Positions 10,184 through 18,750 of a DNA stretch of 64,000 bases are shown here, piece after piece. The position numbers and the translations under genes were made by a program. The stretch is from positions 1,426,001 to 1,490,000 of the forward strand of contig OY762933.1 of the NCBI GenBank assembly GCA_963666765.1, read 5' to 3'. The notes under the pieces are model-generated. The model worked only from the letters and a program-made list of their open reading frames with translations, made no database searches and was not told where the DNA came from. The number at the start of each line of letters is the position of its first letter. Position 1 is the stretch's first letter. This stretch comes from Foliamicus sp963666765. GTDB lineage: Bacteria > Pseudomonadota > Gammaproteobacteria > Steroidobacterales > Foliamicaceae.

Positions 10184-10876
10184 TCAGCCCTGCCCCGGCA
10201 ACAGCGGAACGAAGGCAACCGGCGCCAGCGTCTCGCGGATATCGCCGTTCTCCCCGCGCTCGATACGCACGAGTTCCTGGCGCGAATGATCACCTAAGGG
10301 AATGATGATGCGCCCGCCCGGCGCGAGCTGGTCGAGCAGCGCCTGCGGCACCGCCGCCGCCGCCGCGGCGACCAGGACGCCGTCGAAGGGCGCCTGCCCG
10401 GGCCAGCCCAGCATCCCGTCGCCATGCCGGAAGCGCACGTTGTTGCACCCGAGTTCCGCCAGCAGGGGACGGGCTTCGGCAAGCAGCGAACCGATCCGCT
10501 CGATGCTGAACACGGACCGCACCAGCGGCGACAGAATCGCGGTCTGGTAGCCCGAGCCGCATCCGACCTCAAGCACCTTTGCGGGCCGCCGCATGCTGCC
10601 GTCGTCTTCCATCAGCAGCGCCTCCGTCATCAGGGCCACAACGTATGGCTGCGAAATGGTCTGGCCCGATCCGATCGGCAGCGCGTTGTCGTTGTAGGCG
10701 TAGCGTTCCAGGGCCTCTTCAATGAACAGGTGGCGGGGCGTGCGGCGTATCTGCTCCAGGACCTCTGTGCTGCGGATCCCGCGGTCGCGAAGCGAGTCCG
10801 CCAGGCGGTCGCGGACTCTCGCGGAGGTCAGGCCAATGCCGCTGCGCCGGCGTTGTCCCGTGCGCGATACGTTCAT
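10184..10876 (-). CDS. pcm: Protein-L-isoaspartate O-methyltransferase
   Basis: This enzyme repairs isomerised aspartyl residues by SAM-dependent methylation. The 230-residue protein shows the family-specific substrate loop PIGSGQTISQPYVVALMTE (about residues 67-85) and the SAM motif VLEVGCGSGYQT (about 102-113). Its ATG overlaps the surE stop by 4 bp, and the pairing with SurE is the standard stress-repair arrangement. Confidence 0.95.
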   Translation of the reverse strand: MNVSRTGQRRRSGIGLTSARVRDRLADSLRDRGIRSTEVLEQIRRTPRHLFIEEALERYAYNDNALPIGSGQTISQPYVVALMTEALLMEDDGSMRRPAKVLEVGCGSGYQTAILSPLVRSVFSIERIGSLLAEARPLLAELGCNNVRFRHGDGMLGWPGQAPFDGVLVAAAAAAVPQALLDQLAPGGRIIIPLGDHSRQELVRIERGENGDIRETLAPVAFVPLLPGQG

Positions 10877-11616
10877 AGCCGCAACCAGTCGCGGGTCGCT
10901 TCGAGACGCTTGTGATCAGTCAGGTCGCATTGAACCGGTGTCACCGAGATCCATCCGTCCTGCACCGCAAAGAAATCGGTCCCCGGCCCCGCGTCCAGCC
11001 CGTGGCCGGGCAGTCCCATCCAGTACAGCTTGCCGCCGTATGGATCGCCGGACACCTTGACGCGTGCGGCCTTGTGCCGGTGCCCCATCCGGGTCAGCTT
11101 GAAACCGCGGATGTCGTCCCATGGCAGATCGGGCACGTTCACATTCAGCAGCGTGTTCCCTGGCGGCTTGTCCTTGCTCAGCCGCTCGAACAATTCACTC
11201 ACCGCGCGTTGCGCAGCGTCAAAATTTTTGGGAGGGTAACCCGCGACCGATATTGCGATCGCCGGCACGTCCAGCACCCTGGCCTCCATCGCCGCAGCTA
11301 CGGTGCCGGAGTAGAGGACGTCATCCCCCAGGTTCGGCCCATGGTTGATGCCGGAAAACACCATGTCGGGGTCCTCCGGCAGCAATCCCGTAATAGCGAT
11401 ATGCACGCAGTCGGTGGGGGTGCCCGAACAGTACCAACGGTTCTTGCCCAATTTCGTGACCCTGAGCGGCTCAAACAGCGTGAGCGAATTGCTGGCGCCG
11501 CTGTGGTTGCGCTCCGGAGCGACGATCATGATTTCGGCCAGGCCAAGCAGCGCCCGTTCCAGGGCCTGCAGGCCCTCGGCGCGATAGCCGTCGTCGTTGG
11601 AAAGCAGGACTCGCAC
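10873..11616 (-). CDS. surE: 5'/3'-nucleotidase SurE
   Basis: The 247-residue nucleoside monophosphatase has the N-terminal metal site MRVLLSNDDGYRAEGL, the APERNHSGASNSLTL loop and the dimer/active-site segment SGINHGPNLGDDVLYSGTV. The start is GTG 11616, eight bases after the ftsB stop. In many gammaproteobacteria ispD, ispF and truD lie between ftsB and surE; here there is no room for them. Confidence 0.95.
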   Translation of the reverse strand: MRVLLSNDDGYRAEGLQALERALLGLAEIMIVAPERNHSGASNSLTLFEPLRVTKLGKNRWYCSGTPTDCVHIAITGLLPEDPDMVFSGINHGPNLGDDVLYSGTVAAAMEARVLDVPAIAISVAGYPPKNFDAAQRAVSELFERLSKDKPPGNTLLNVNVPDLPWDDIRGFKLTRMGHRHKAARVKVSGDPYGGKLYWMGLPGHGLDAGPGTDFFAVQDGWISVTPVQCDLTDHKRLEATRDWLRL

Positions 11617-11624
11617 GGGGGCGC

Positions 11625-11960
11625 CTATTCGCGCGGGCCTCCGGACGGGTCGGCCTGCCCGGGGTCTTCGCTTTCCGCCGCTTCCTCGACCAAGAGGTAG
11701 ATCTTTTCGTCGGGGCCGATCATGCCCAGCTCGGAGCGCGCCAGCCGTTCGATCTCCTCGTCGCCCTCCTTGAGGCTCTGGACTTCGGCGACCAGACGGC
11801 GGTTACGCTCCCTTAGCGCTGCGTTCTCCTTTTCCTGTTCGGCGAGTTCCTGGCGGGCGCGAAGCATTCCCAGGAGGCCGTCGTCGGCGAACCACAGCGG
11901 GTATTGCAGGCCGGCCAGCGCCAGGCAGGCGAGCAGGATTGCAGCGGTCTTAGGCTTCAT
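11625..11960 (-). CDS. ftsB: Cell division protein FtsB
   Basis: The 111-residue bitopic protein has one N-terminal membrane segment (about residues 6-24) followed by a coiled coil (about 35-75, heptads through LAEQEKENAALRERNRRLVA) and the conserved RSELGMIGPDEKIYLL segment. It forms the FtsQLB complex that activates septal peptidoglycan synthesis. The C-terminal tail is acidic and proline-rich. It lies downstream of eno, separated by the hairpin element at 12002-12112; the eno-ftsB pairing is conserved in gammaproteobacteria. Confidence 0.92.
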   Translation of the reverse strand: MKPKTAAILLACLALAGLQYPLWFADDGLLGMLRARQELAEQEKENAALRERNRRLVAEVQSLKEGDEEIERLARSELGMIGPDEKIYLLVEEAAESEDPGQADPSGGPRE

Positions 11961-12001
11961 TGCTGATCAGCGCGCCGAGCACCGTCATGGCTCCACGTGG
12001 A

Positions 12002-12112
12002 GCGGCGACTCTTGCCCCCGTCTTGCGGGAGCGTTGGAGGCAAGGATGCCGGAAACGAGCCACAGGGATGTGCTTGCCGCGTCTCCCGCAAGACGGGGGC
12101 AAGAGTCGCCGC
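12002..12112. repeat. Conserved-loop hairpin element, copy 2
   Basis: A perfect 30-bp inverted repeat (12002-12031 with 12083-12112) encloses a 51-bp loop. The loop carries TTGGAGGCAAGGATG (12034-12048) and GAGCCACAGGGATGTGCTTG (12057-12076), closely matching blocks in the loop at 6483-6589. The stems of the two elements share no sequence. It begins four bases after the eno stop codon and fills the eno-ftsB gap. No T-run follows on either strand, so a simple intrinsic terminator is unlikely. Confidence 0.85.
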
Positions 12113-12115
12113 GGA

Positions 12116-13414
12116 TTAGCCCGCATGGTGTTGCACCACGGAGGCGGGGAAGGCGTTGAGGCCGGCATAGGGCGCGTCGGCGCCGAGCTGTTCGGAGATT
12201 CTGAGCAGGCGGTTGTATTTCTCGGTGCGATCGGAACGGCAGGGGGCGCCGGTCTTGATCTGGGTGGCCGCCGAGCCCACGGCCAGGTCGGCGATGAAGG
12301 TATCCGCCGTTTCCCCCGACCGGTGTGAGATGACGGCCGCGTAGCCGGCCGCAACGGCTGCATCGATTGCGGCGCGCGTTTCGGTCAGCGTGCCCACCTG
12401 GTTCGGCTTGATCAGGATGGCATTGCCGATGTTGCGCCGGATGCCCTCGACAAGTATCGCCGCCTGCGTCACATAAATGTCATCGCCGACGAGCTGCACG
12501 CTTCCGCCCAGCACACGCGAGAGGGCTTCCCAGCCGTCCCAATCGTCCTCGGCCATGCCGTCCTCGATGCTCACCACCGGGTAGCGCCCTGCGAGGTCCC
12601 CGATCCAGCCGGCGAAATCGGCCGAGTCAAAGCTACGGCCTTCCGATTCCAGGCGGTACACGCCGCCGGAATACAGTTCGCTGGCGGCCACGTCCAGGCC
12701 GAGCAGAAAATCTCCCGGCACGCTGAAACCTGCTCGCTGTATTGCCTCGATCAGCGCCTCCAGAGCCGCTTCGTTTGAAGGCAGATCGGGCGCGAATCCC
12801 CCTTCGTCTCCCACCGCCGTCGAACGGCCGGATTTCAGCAGCACGCCCTTCAGGACATGGTAGACCTCGACTCCCCAGCGCAGCCCCTCGGCAAAATTTC
12901 CGGCGCCCACCGGCAGGACCATGAATTCCTGCACGTCCAGGCGATTGTCGGCGTGTGCGCCGCCGTTGAGAATGTTCAACATCGGTGTGGGCATCACCAG
13001 CGGGCCGCTGCCAAGCCTGCGGTACAGCGGTTCGTTCCGCGCCACCGCCGCTGCCCGGGCTGCGGCCAGGGAAACGGCGAGGATGGCGTTGGCGCCCAGC
13101 CGGGACCGGTTCGCGGTGCCGTCCAGCGCAACCATCCGCGCGTCCAGTTGATCCTGGCGCTCGCAATCCATTCCGAGCAAGGCCTCCCGAATCTCGCCAT
13201 TGACGTGACTTACGGCCATTTGCACGCCGCGGCCCGCGTAGCGGTGCGATTCCCCGTCGCGCAACTCGACCGCTTCACGAGCTCCGGTGGAGGCCCCGGA
13301 CGGGACCCCCGCCCTGCCCCGGGCGCCGCAGCTCAGCGCGACCTCGGCCTCCAGCGTGGGGTTGCCGCGCGAATCGAGTATCTCGCGCGCCTGTACATGG
13401 GCTATTGCAGTCAC
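12116..13414 (-). CDS. eno: Enolase
   Basis: The 432-residue glycolytic enzyme interconverts 2-phosphoglycerate and phosphoenolpyruvate. Visible signatures are SGASTGAREAVELRDG (flexible loop), NGGAHADNRLDVQEFM, SIEDGMAEDDWDGW with the metal-binding Glu-Asp, the catalytic-lysine region ILIKPNQVGTLTET, and VISHRSGETADT. Its ATG overlaps the kdsA stop by 4 bp. The kdsA-eno-ftsB order is standard for the class. Confidence 0.97.
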   Translation of the reverse strand: MTAIAHVQAREILDSRGNPTLEAEVALSCGARGRAGVPSGASTGAREAVELRDGESHRYAGRGVQMAVSHVNGEIREALLGMDCERQDQLDARMVALDGTANRSRLGANAILAVSLAAARAAAVARNEPLYRRLGSGPLVMPTPMLNILNGGAHADNRLDVQEFMVLPVGAGNFAEGLRWGVEVYHVLKGVLLKSGRSTAVGDEGGFAPDLPSNEAALEALIEAIQRAGFSVPGDFLLGLDVAASELYSGGVYRLESEGRSFDSADFAGWIGDLAGRYPVVSIEDGMAEDDWDGWEALSRVLGGSVQLVGDDIYVTQAAILVEGIRRNIGNAILIKPNQVGTLTETRAAIDAAVAAGYAAVISHRSGETADTFIADLAVGSAATQIKTGAPCRSDRTEKYNRLLRISEQLGADAPYAGLNAFPASVVQHHAG

Positions 13415-14268
13415 GATTGCTCGGCCAGCGGTCGGGATTTCACCAGGCGGTCCAACTCCAGCAGCGACTCCATCAATTCGCGCACACGATTCAGCGGCCA
13501 GGCGTTGGGACCATCGCTCAGCGCTTCATCCGGGCGCGGATGCGTTTCCATGAACAGTCCCGCCACTCCGGCGCCGACCGCCGCTCGCGCAAGAACCGGA
13601 ACGAACTCCCGCTGCCCGCCGGAGGACGTGCCCCTGCCTCCCGGAAGCTGCACCGAGTGAGTGCAGTCGAACACGACAGGACAAGCGGTGTCCCTCAGTA
13701 TCGCCAGCGATCGCATGTCCACCACCAGGTTGTTGTAGCCGAAGGAAAAGCCCCGCTCGCAGACCAGGATGTCCGTGTTGCCGGTAGAGCGGGCCTTGTC
13801 CACCACGTTGGACATCTCCGCGGGGGAAAGAAACTGGCCCTTCTTGATGTTCAGGGGCCGGCCCGCGGCGGCGGCCCGCAAGATGAAATCGGTTTGCCGG
13901 CATAGCAGGGCCGGTGTCTGCAGCACGTCGGCCACGGCGGCCACTTCGTCCATCGGCGTGTTTTCGTGCACGTCGGTAAGCACCGGCACGCCGACATGGC
14001 GCTTGACCTCTTCGAGAATCCGCAAACCGCGTTCCAGGCCGTGACCGCGGAAGCTGGCCAGCGAGGACCGGTTGGCCTTGTCGAAGGAGGACTTGTATAC
14101 CAGGGGAAAGCCAAGTTCGCGGCTGATTTCCGCGAGCAGTCCAGCGGTTTCCAGGGCCGATTCCCGCGACTCGACCACGCAGGTGCCGGCAATCAGGAAC
14201 AGCGGCTGATCGAGTCCGGCGGCAAAGCCCGCCACCTGCGATCTGCCGGGGCCCGATTGCGCCGTCAC
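13411..14268 (-). CDS. kdsA: 3-deoxy-8-phosphooctulonate (Kdo-8-P) synthase
   Basis: KdsA condenses phosphoenolpyruvate and arabinose 5-phosphate to make Kdo-8-phosphate for lipopolysaccharide. Family motifs: FLIAGTCVVESRESAL near the N-terminus, FDKANRSSLASFRG, PVLTDVHENTPMDEVA and GLFMETHPRPDEALSDGPN. I chose GTG 14268 (285 residues, near the E. coli length of 284). A longer frame to 14481 would translate the repeat at 14276-14441 and is rejected; GTG 14235 is another possible start. The repeat ends only 7 bp upstream, so it must lie in the ribosome-binding region and may have replaced the original leader. Confidence 0.93.
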   Translation of the reverse strand: MTAQSGPGRSQVAGFAAGLDQPLFLIAGTCVVESRESALETAGLLAEISRELGFPLVYKSSFDKANRSSLASFRGHGLERGLRILEEVKRHVGVPVLTDVHENTPMDEVAAVADVLQTPALLCRQTDFILRAAAAGRPLNIKKGQFLSPAEMSNVVDKARSTGNTDILVCERGFSFGYNNLVVDMRSLAILRDTACPVVFDCTHSVQLPGGRGTSSGGQREFVPVLARAAVGAGVAGLFMETHPRPDEALSDGPNAWPLNRVRELMESLLELDRLVKSRPLAEQS

Positions 14269-14275
14269 GGGGCGC

Positions 14276-14441
14276 CTAGCAGCCCGTGGCAGAATCCCGC
14301 GTCGCGCCGAGAACGGCGAGACGCCCGCCTGGCAAGGCGCGAGGAGCGCGCATATCGGGAATATGCAAGCGACGAGCAACGCAGTCCAGGCGGGATGGAT
14401 CGCCGGTCGAACGCAGTGGGACTTCTGCCACGGGCTGCTAG
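14276..14441. repeat. 166-bp palindromic MITE/REP-like element between pyrG and kdsA
   Basis: The ends are near-perfect inverted repeats of 23-24 bp: CTAGCAGCCCGTGGCAGAA at 14276-14294 and its complement ending at 14441, with a single-base indel further in. Nested symmetry continues inside: CCCGCCTGG against CCAGGCGGG, and GCATAT-CGGGA-ATATGC at the centre. There is no coding capacity. The end at 14438-14440 supplies the TAG stop codon of pyrG; the other end lies 7 bp from the kdsA start. It looks like a non-autonomous transposable or REP-type element. Confidence 0.85.
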
Positions 14442-16102
14442 CCGCCGCCGGCGCTGGCTGCCTTGGCCGGCAGGTCGCCACGTTGCCGATAGCTTGCGGC
14501 GGCGGCGATGAAGCCGTCGAAAAGCCGATGCCCGGCGCGCGGCGTGGAGGTGAACTCGGGATGAAACTGGCTTGCCAGAAACCAGGGATGCGTAGGCAAT
14601 TCCACCACTTCCACCAGTCCGTCGACGGATCGCCCGGAAAACCCCAGCCCCGCCTTCTTCAATACCTCAAGATAGCGATTGTTGAACTCGTAGCGATGCC
14701 GGTGGCGCTCGTACACGGTCGGCTCGCCGTATTCCCTGCGCGCCAGGCTGCCCTTGGCCAGTTGGCAGGCCTGCTCGCCCAGCCGCATTGTTCCGCCCTT
14801 GTCGGAATCCTCGTCGCGGCGCTCCACCTGCCCGGACTCATCCACCCATTCGGTAACCAGGGCCACCACGGGATGCGGCGTGCCCGCGTCGAACTCGCTG
14901 CTGTTTGCGTCCTTCAGGCCGGCGACATTGCGGGAGAACTCGATCACCGCCACCTGCATCCCCAGGCAGATGCCCAGGTAGGGAATCTCCTTCTCGCGAG
15001 CGTGGGTAACGGCACGCACCATCCCCTCGATTCCGCGCTCCCCGAAGCCGCCCGGAACGAGCACCGCGTGAACTCCGGCCAGGCAGTCCACGCCCTCCTC
15101 CTCGACCTGTTCCGACTCGATATGTCGTACCCTCACGTTGACGCCGCAGCGGCGCCCGGCGTGTCCGAGGGCCTCGTTCAGCGAGATGTAGGAATCGCGC
15201 AGGTCCATATACTTGCCGACCATGGCCACGGTGACCTGACCTTCGCAGTTCCGGCCGGCCTCGACCACCTGTTCCCATTCGGACAGGTCGGCCGTCGGCA
15301 GGTCCATGCCGAATTGCCGCGTCAGCACTTCGTCCAGTCCCTGGCTTCTGAGTTCGATGGGAATCGCGTACAGGTCGTCCATATCGCGGGCGGAGAACAC
15401 CGCCGACTCGGGCACGTTGGTGAACAGTGCGATCTTGCGCCGCTGTTCATCCGGCAGCGCAAGCTCGGAACGGCAAACCAGGGCGTCCGGCTGAATGCCG
15501 ATCGAGCGCAGTTCCTTGACCGAATGCTGCGTGGGCTTGGTCTTGATCTCCTGCGAGGTGGCCACATAAGGAACCAGCGTGGCATGCACGAAGGCGACGT
15601 TCTCGCGCCCCATGTCAAGACCCATCTGGCGGATCGCCTCAAGAAACGGCAGCGATTCGATGTCGCCAACCGTGCCGCCCACCTCGGTGATGCAGACGTC
15701 GGCATCGCCGGCGCCCAGCAACACCGAGCGCTTGATCTCGGCGGTTACATGCGGAATGACCTGCACGGTGGCGCCCAGGTATCCGCCGCGGCGTTCCCGG
15801 CCGATGACCGCGTTATAGATGCGCCCGGTGGTGAAATTGGAGTCGCGCCCCGGCCTGCTGGAGTCCACGAATCTTTCATAGTGGCCGAGATCAAGATCGG
15901 CCTCGGCCCCGTCGGCTGTCACGAATACTTCGCCATGCTGAAAGGGGCTCATGGTGCCCGGATCCACGTTCAGATAGGGATCCAGTTTGATCATGCTGAT
16001 GGAAAGGCCGCGGGCTTCGAGAATTGCCCCCAGCGAGGCGGCTGTAATGCCCTTTCCCAGCGAGGAAACTACGCCGCCGGTAACGAAAATGTAGCGGGTC
16101 AT
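14438..16102 (-). CDS. pyrG: CTP synthase
   Basis: The 554-residue enzyme aminates UTP to CTP using glutamine. The N-terminal synthetase domain starts with TRYIFVTGGVVSSLGKGI, followed by KLDPYLNVDPGTMSPFQHGE. The C-terminal glutamine amidotransferase has the nucleophile elbow LGICLGMQ and the His-Glu dyad in SQFHPEFTS. ATG 16102 is chosen by homology; the frame upstream is non-coding. The protein ends AGGG at a TAG contributed by the palindromic element, so its last residues may differ from the ancestral C-terminus. Confidence 0.97.
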   Translation of the reverse strand: MTRYIFVTGGVVSSLGKGITAASLGAILEARGLSISMIKLDPYLNVDPGTMSPFQHGEVFVTADGAEADLDLGHYERFVDSSRPGRDSNFTTGRIYNAVIGRERRGGYLGATVQVIPHVTAEIKRSVLLGAGDADVCITEVGGTVGDIESLPFLEAIRQMGLDMGRENVAFVHATLVPYVATSQEIKTKPTQHSVKELRSIGIQPDALVCRSELALPDEQRRKIALFTNVPESAVFSARDMDDLYAIPIELRSQGLDEVLTRQFGMDLPTADLSEWEQVVEAGRNCEGQVTVAMVGKYMDLRDSYISLNEALGHAGRRCGVNVRVRHIESEQVEEEGVDCLAGVHAVLVPGGFGERGIEGMVRAVTHAREKEIPYLGICLGMQVAVIEFSRNVAGLKDANSSEFDAGTPHPVVALVTEWVDESGQVERRDEDSDKGGTMRLGEQACQLAKGSLARREYGEPTVYERHRHRYEFNNRYLEVLKKAGLGFSGRSVDGLVEVVELPTHPWFLASQFHPEFTSTPRAGHRLFDGFIAAAASYRQRGDLPAKAASAGGG

Positions 16103-16167
16103 GCCACTCCGACCACAGTACTGGATCGGGCAACTAAGATAACACAGACTGCCGCCGGAATACCGCG

Positions 16168-17211
16168 TCAGTCGGATTCCGCGGGGTCCTCCGGGCAAAT
16201 GTAAATGCGCCCCCTACGGCGGGTAAGGCGGACGCCGCCCCAGCGGGCCTCGGGATGGCGGTCGACCGCTGCATTCAGCAGCATGTCCAGGGCCGCGTTC
16301 AGGCGCGCCTCGGAGGGCGCGCGGACTCCAAGCGCGGCCAGCCGCTCACGCAGGAGGTTTGCGCGGCGCGGCGGCGAAAGCCCCAGCAGGCCCTCGCAGT
16401 CGATATGGTCCGCCAGCGCGATCGCGCGGCCGTCCTCCTCGGCCAGGGCTTGCAGCAATTCACGCGTTTCCCCGGCCAGCCGCGCCAGGCGCCCGGCGGT
16501 GACCCCCGCCCCGGGCCAGCGCCCGCGCAGCAGCGGGAGCACGTCGTTGCGCAAAAAGGAGCGGTCGAAGCCGGTATCGCGGTTTGACGGATCGTCGATG
16601 TAGCTCGCGCCCTTCCGCCCGAGCCAGGCCCTCAGGTCGCCGCGGGGCAAATCGAGCAGCGGACGCAACAGCCAGCCGTGGCCCAGGCGGCGCTTTTCGC
16701 GGATGCCGGCCAGTCCCGCAATGCCGGCGCCGCGCAGCATCCGCAGCAGCAGGGTTTCCCACTGGTCGTCCTGGTGATGCGCAGTCAGAAGGCATTCGCC
16801 AGGTTCCATGAGTTCCGCCAGCGCTTCGTAGCGTGCCCGCCGCGCCGCAGCCTCCACGCCCCTGCCGTCGGCCCGCACTTCCACCTCGCGGCAGATCAGG
16901 GACAGGCCAAGGGAGCGGGCCTGGGCCTTGCAATGCCGCGCCCAGTCTCCCGATTCGCTTTGCAGGCCATGATCGACATGCGCCGCGCGAAGCCGACCGC
17001 GGCCTGAATCACCGAGCAGCTCGTGCAAGGCGAACAGCAGGGCGGTCGAATCAGGACCGCCGCTGAACGCCACCAGCAACGGACGCTGCCTCCAGTCGGG
17101 GCACAATCGGCCGAGCGCCGCTTCCAGGACCGGCTCGACAGCGCCAGGCCCTGCCGCCGCCCGGGATGGGCCTACCGCTTCCTTACCGCTTGATCCAGTT
17201 GGCGGGATCAT
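16168..17211 (-). CDS. tilS: tRNA(Ile)-lysidine synthase
   Basis: TilS modifies the CAU anticodon of tRNA-Ile2 with lysine. The 347-residue protein has the PP-loop motif VAFSGGPDSTALLFAL (about residues 46-61), HVDHGLQ, and the HHQDDQWETLLLRMLRGAG segment, followed by the C-terminal TilS domain. ATG 17211 has AAGGG upstream; a GTG at 17229 is also possible. Either way it overlaps the tannase-family gene by about 30-50 bp. In most relatives accA precedes tilS directly; here two genes lie between them. Confidence 0.93.
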   Translation of the reverse strand: MIPPTGSSGKEAVGPSRAAAGPGAVEPVLEAALGRLCPDWRQRPLLVAFSGGPDSTALLFALHELLGDSGRGRLRAAHVDHGLQSESGDWARHCKAQARSLGLSLICREVEVRADGRGVEAAARRARYEALAELMEPGECLLTAHHQDDQWETLLLRMLRGAGIAGLAGIREKRRLGHGWLLRPLLDLPRGDLRAWLGRKGASYIDDPSNRDTGFDRSFLRNDVLPLLRGRWPGAGVTAGRLARLAGETRELLQALAEEDGRAIALADHIDCEGLLGLSPPRRANLLRERLAALGVRAPSEARLNAALDMLLNAAVDRHPEARWGGVRLTRRRGRIYICPEDPAESD

Positions 17212-18730
17212 TGACGTCGCCCTTTCCACCGTACACCGAATGCGCCGGATAAGGGTAAAGCCTGCGGCCCGACACTACGTCTCCGGAAGACAGGGGAAAG
17301 CGCGGGTAAGCCGTGCCTGAGAGGGCCGGCCGGGTCCGGTAGGCGTCCAGGCTATCGGGCGGTTCGCCCTCTTCGACCCACTTTTCGATGAGAGTCAGGT
17401 AATCGGCCGCATGCACGCCGTCACCGCCGGAACAGTGGGCCATTCCCGGCAGCATGAACAGCCGCAGAAAACCGGAGACATCTTCCCGGCCAAAGGCCCG
17501 CACATGCGACTCGTAAAAGAACAGCGAGGACGCAGGCGTGGCGTCGGTATCCGACCAGCCGTGATAGAGGAGGATTTTTCCGCCGCGGTCCGTGAAATCC
17601 GTCAGCCTTCTGCCCTCCGGCCCCAGGTCGAGCATCCCGCCCACCGGACTGCCCTGAGCGCCGTGCCGCGCGTAGTCGAATTCAGCCAGTGTGGCGTCCG
17701 GCCCTATCCTGCGTTCCAGCGTGAACCGGGCGCTTCCGGCACGGCGCGCCGGCCGGCCGTCAACAGCCAGGAAATTCGTGATCCAGTCCCTCTCCGATCC
17801 CCTCGCATACCCCATCGGGTAATACTGGCTGCCATCGGCCTTGCGGGCGCCGTCGTGAATCTTCCGGACTGCCTTTATCTGCTCGCCCGTCAGGCAACTG
17901 CCCAGCTGCCCGCCGGCGCACCGCAACGACGCCGGATCAAACCGGCACCCCGGGGGATCCGGTACAACGCCGTCGCGAACGCCGTCATCCTCGTCGCAGG
18001 CATCCAGTACGGCGTCGGCAAGCAGATGCAGCGATTCCGGCGAAAAGACCGGCGAACCGTCCGCCCGCTTGCTTGAGGCATAAGCAAATACGTTATGGGG
18101 CGTGACCATCTGCATTGCCGGCGCCCCGGAAATGACGCCGTCGTAGTCTTCGGGGAACATCAGCGCTTCGGTCAGCCCCTGGCGGCCGCCGGTGGAGCAT
18201 CCCCGAAAGTAGGCGTAGTCCTGCGTCTGGCCATAGGCGGTGGCGATCACCGCCTTGGCCAGCAGGGTGGCGCCATGCGTGGCCCGGTACTGCCAGTCCA
18301 CGCGCCACTGCTGATCCTGCGTCCATTCGCGGGGGTCATCGCCCTCGGCAAGCTGCCGCCCCATGTCGGTGGTCGCCACCGCGTACCCCCGCGCCTGGGC
18401 GTCCGGCATGTGCTGGGCATAGATGACGCCGCACAAGCCGCCGCAGCCGGTGAAGAGCAGCCTGCGGTTCCAGCCCGACAGGGGCAGCCGTATTTCCACC
18501 CCCGTAGACGGAGCGATCGTTGCCTGGACGCGGCAATAGGCCGGCAAGCCATCGTCGTGAGGGCTGACCGCCGCGGCGGTGCGGACTTGCACCCCGCTTC
18601 CCTCGACCGGGGCCCATTCCAGGCCGGCCAGACCCCGGCAATCGGCTTCGGAAAGTGACGTGGCGCCGTGTGCGACAGGCGCGACGGCGCCCAGTACGAT
18701 TCCGAGCGCCGCCCGGACAAACGGCGTCAT
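17183..18730 (-). CDS. Tannase/feruloyl esterase family secreted hydrolase
   Basis: The 515-residue protein has a cleavable signal peptide (residues 1-22, ending AHGA) and is expected in the periplasm or outside. The nucleophile Ser179 lies in FRGCSTGGRQGL, the acid in YHGWSDTDATP and the His in MLPGMAHCSGG. Several cysteines would form the disulfides typical of the tannase/MHETase fold. The family cleaves aromatic esters such as gallates, ferulates and mono-hydroxyethyl terephthalate; substrate cannot be predicted here. It follows the DUF1838 gene by 20 bp and probably forms a two-gene unit inserted into the accA-tilS junction. Confidence 0.88.
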   Translation of the reverse strand: MTPFVRAALGIVLGAVAPVAHGATSLSEADCRGLAGLEWAPVEGSGVQVRTAAAVSPHDDGLPAYCRVQATIAPSTGVEIRLPLSGWNRRLLFTGCGGLCGVIYAQHMPDAQARGYAVATTDMGRQLAEGDDPREWTQDQQWRVDWQYRATHGATLLAKAVIATAYGQTQDYAYFRGCSTGGRQGLTEALMFPEDYDGVISGAPAMQMVTPHNVFAYASSKRADGSPVFSPESLHLLADAVLDACDEDDGVRDGVVPDPPGCRFDPASLRCAGGQLGSCLTGEQIKAVRKIHDGARKADGSQYYPMGYARGSERDWITNFLAVDGRPARRAGSARFTLERRIGPDATLAEFDYARHGAQGSPVGGMLDLGPEGRRLTDFTDRGGKILLYHGWSDTDATPASSLFFYESHVRAFGREDVSGFLRLFMLPGMAHCSGGDGVHAADYLTLIEKWVEEGEPPDSLDAYRTRPALSGTAYPRFPLSSGDVVSGRRLYPYPAHSVYGGKGDVNDPANWIKR

Positions 18731-18750
18731 GATCCGTCCGTCACTGAACC

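Noticed and set aside
8698..10293. Long 531-codon minus frame covering nlpD, yqaA and the end of pcm
   Set aside because: Only the part from GTG 9591 matches NlpD; the rest is the wrong frame of yqaA and pcm.
12116..13660. Long plus-strand open frames opposite eno, pyrG, bamA, dnaE and others
   Set aside because: They are antisense shadows of well-identified genes, produced by high GC at third positions.
13411..14481. Longer kdsA with about 70 extra N-terminal residues
   Set aside because: The extension is a translation of the palindromic repeat at 14276-14441 and matches no KdsA.
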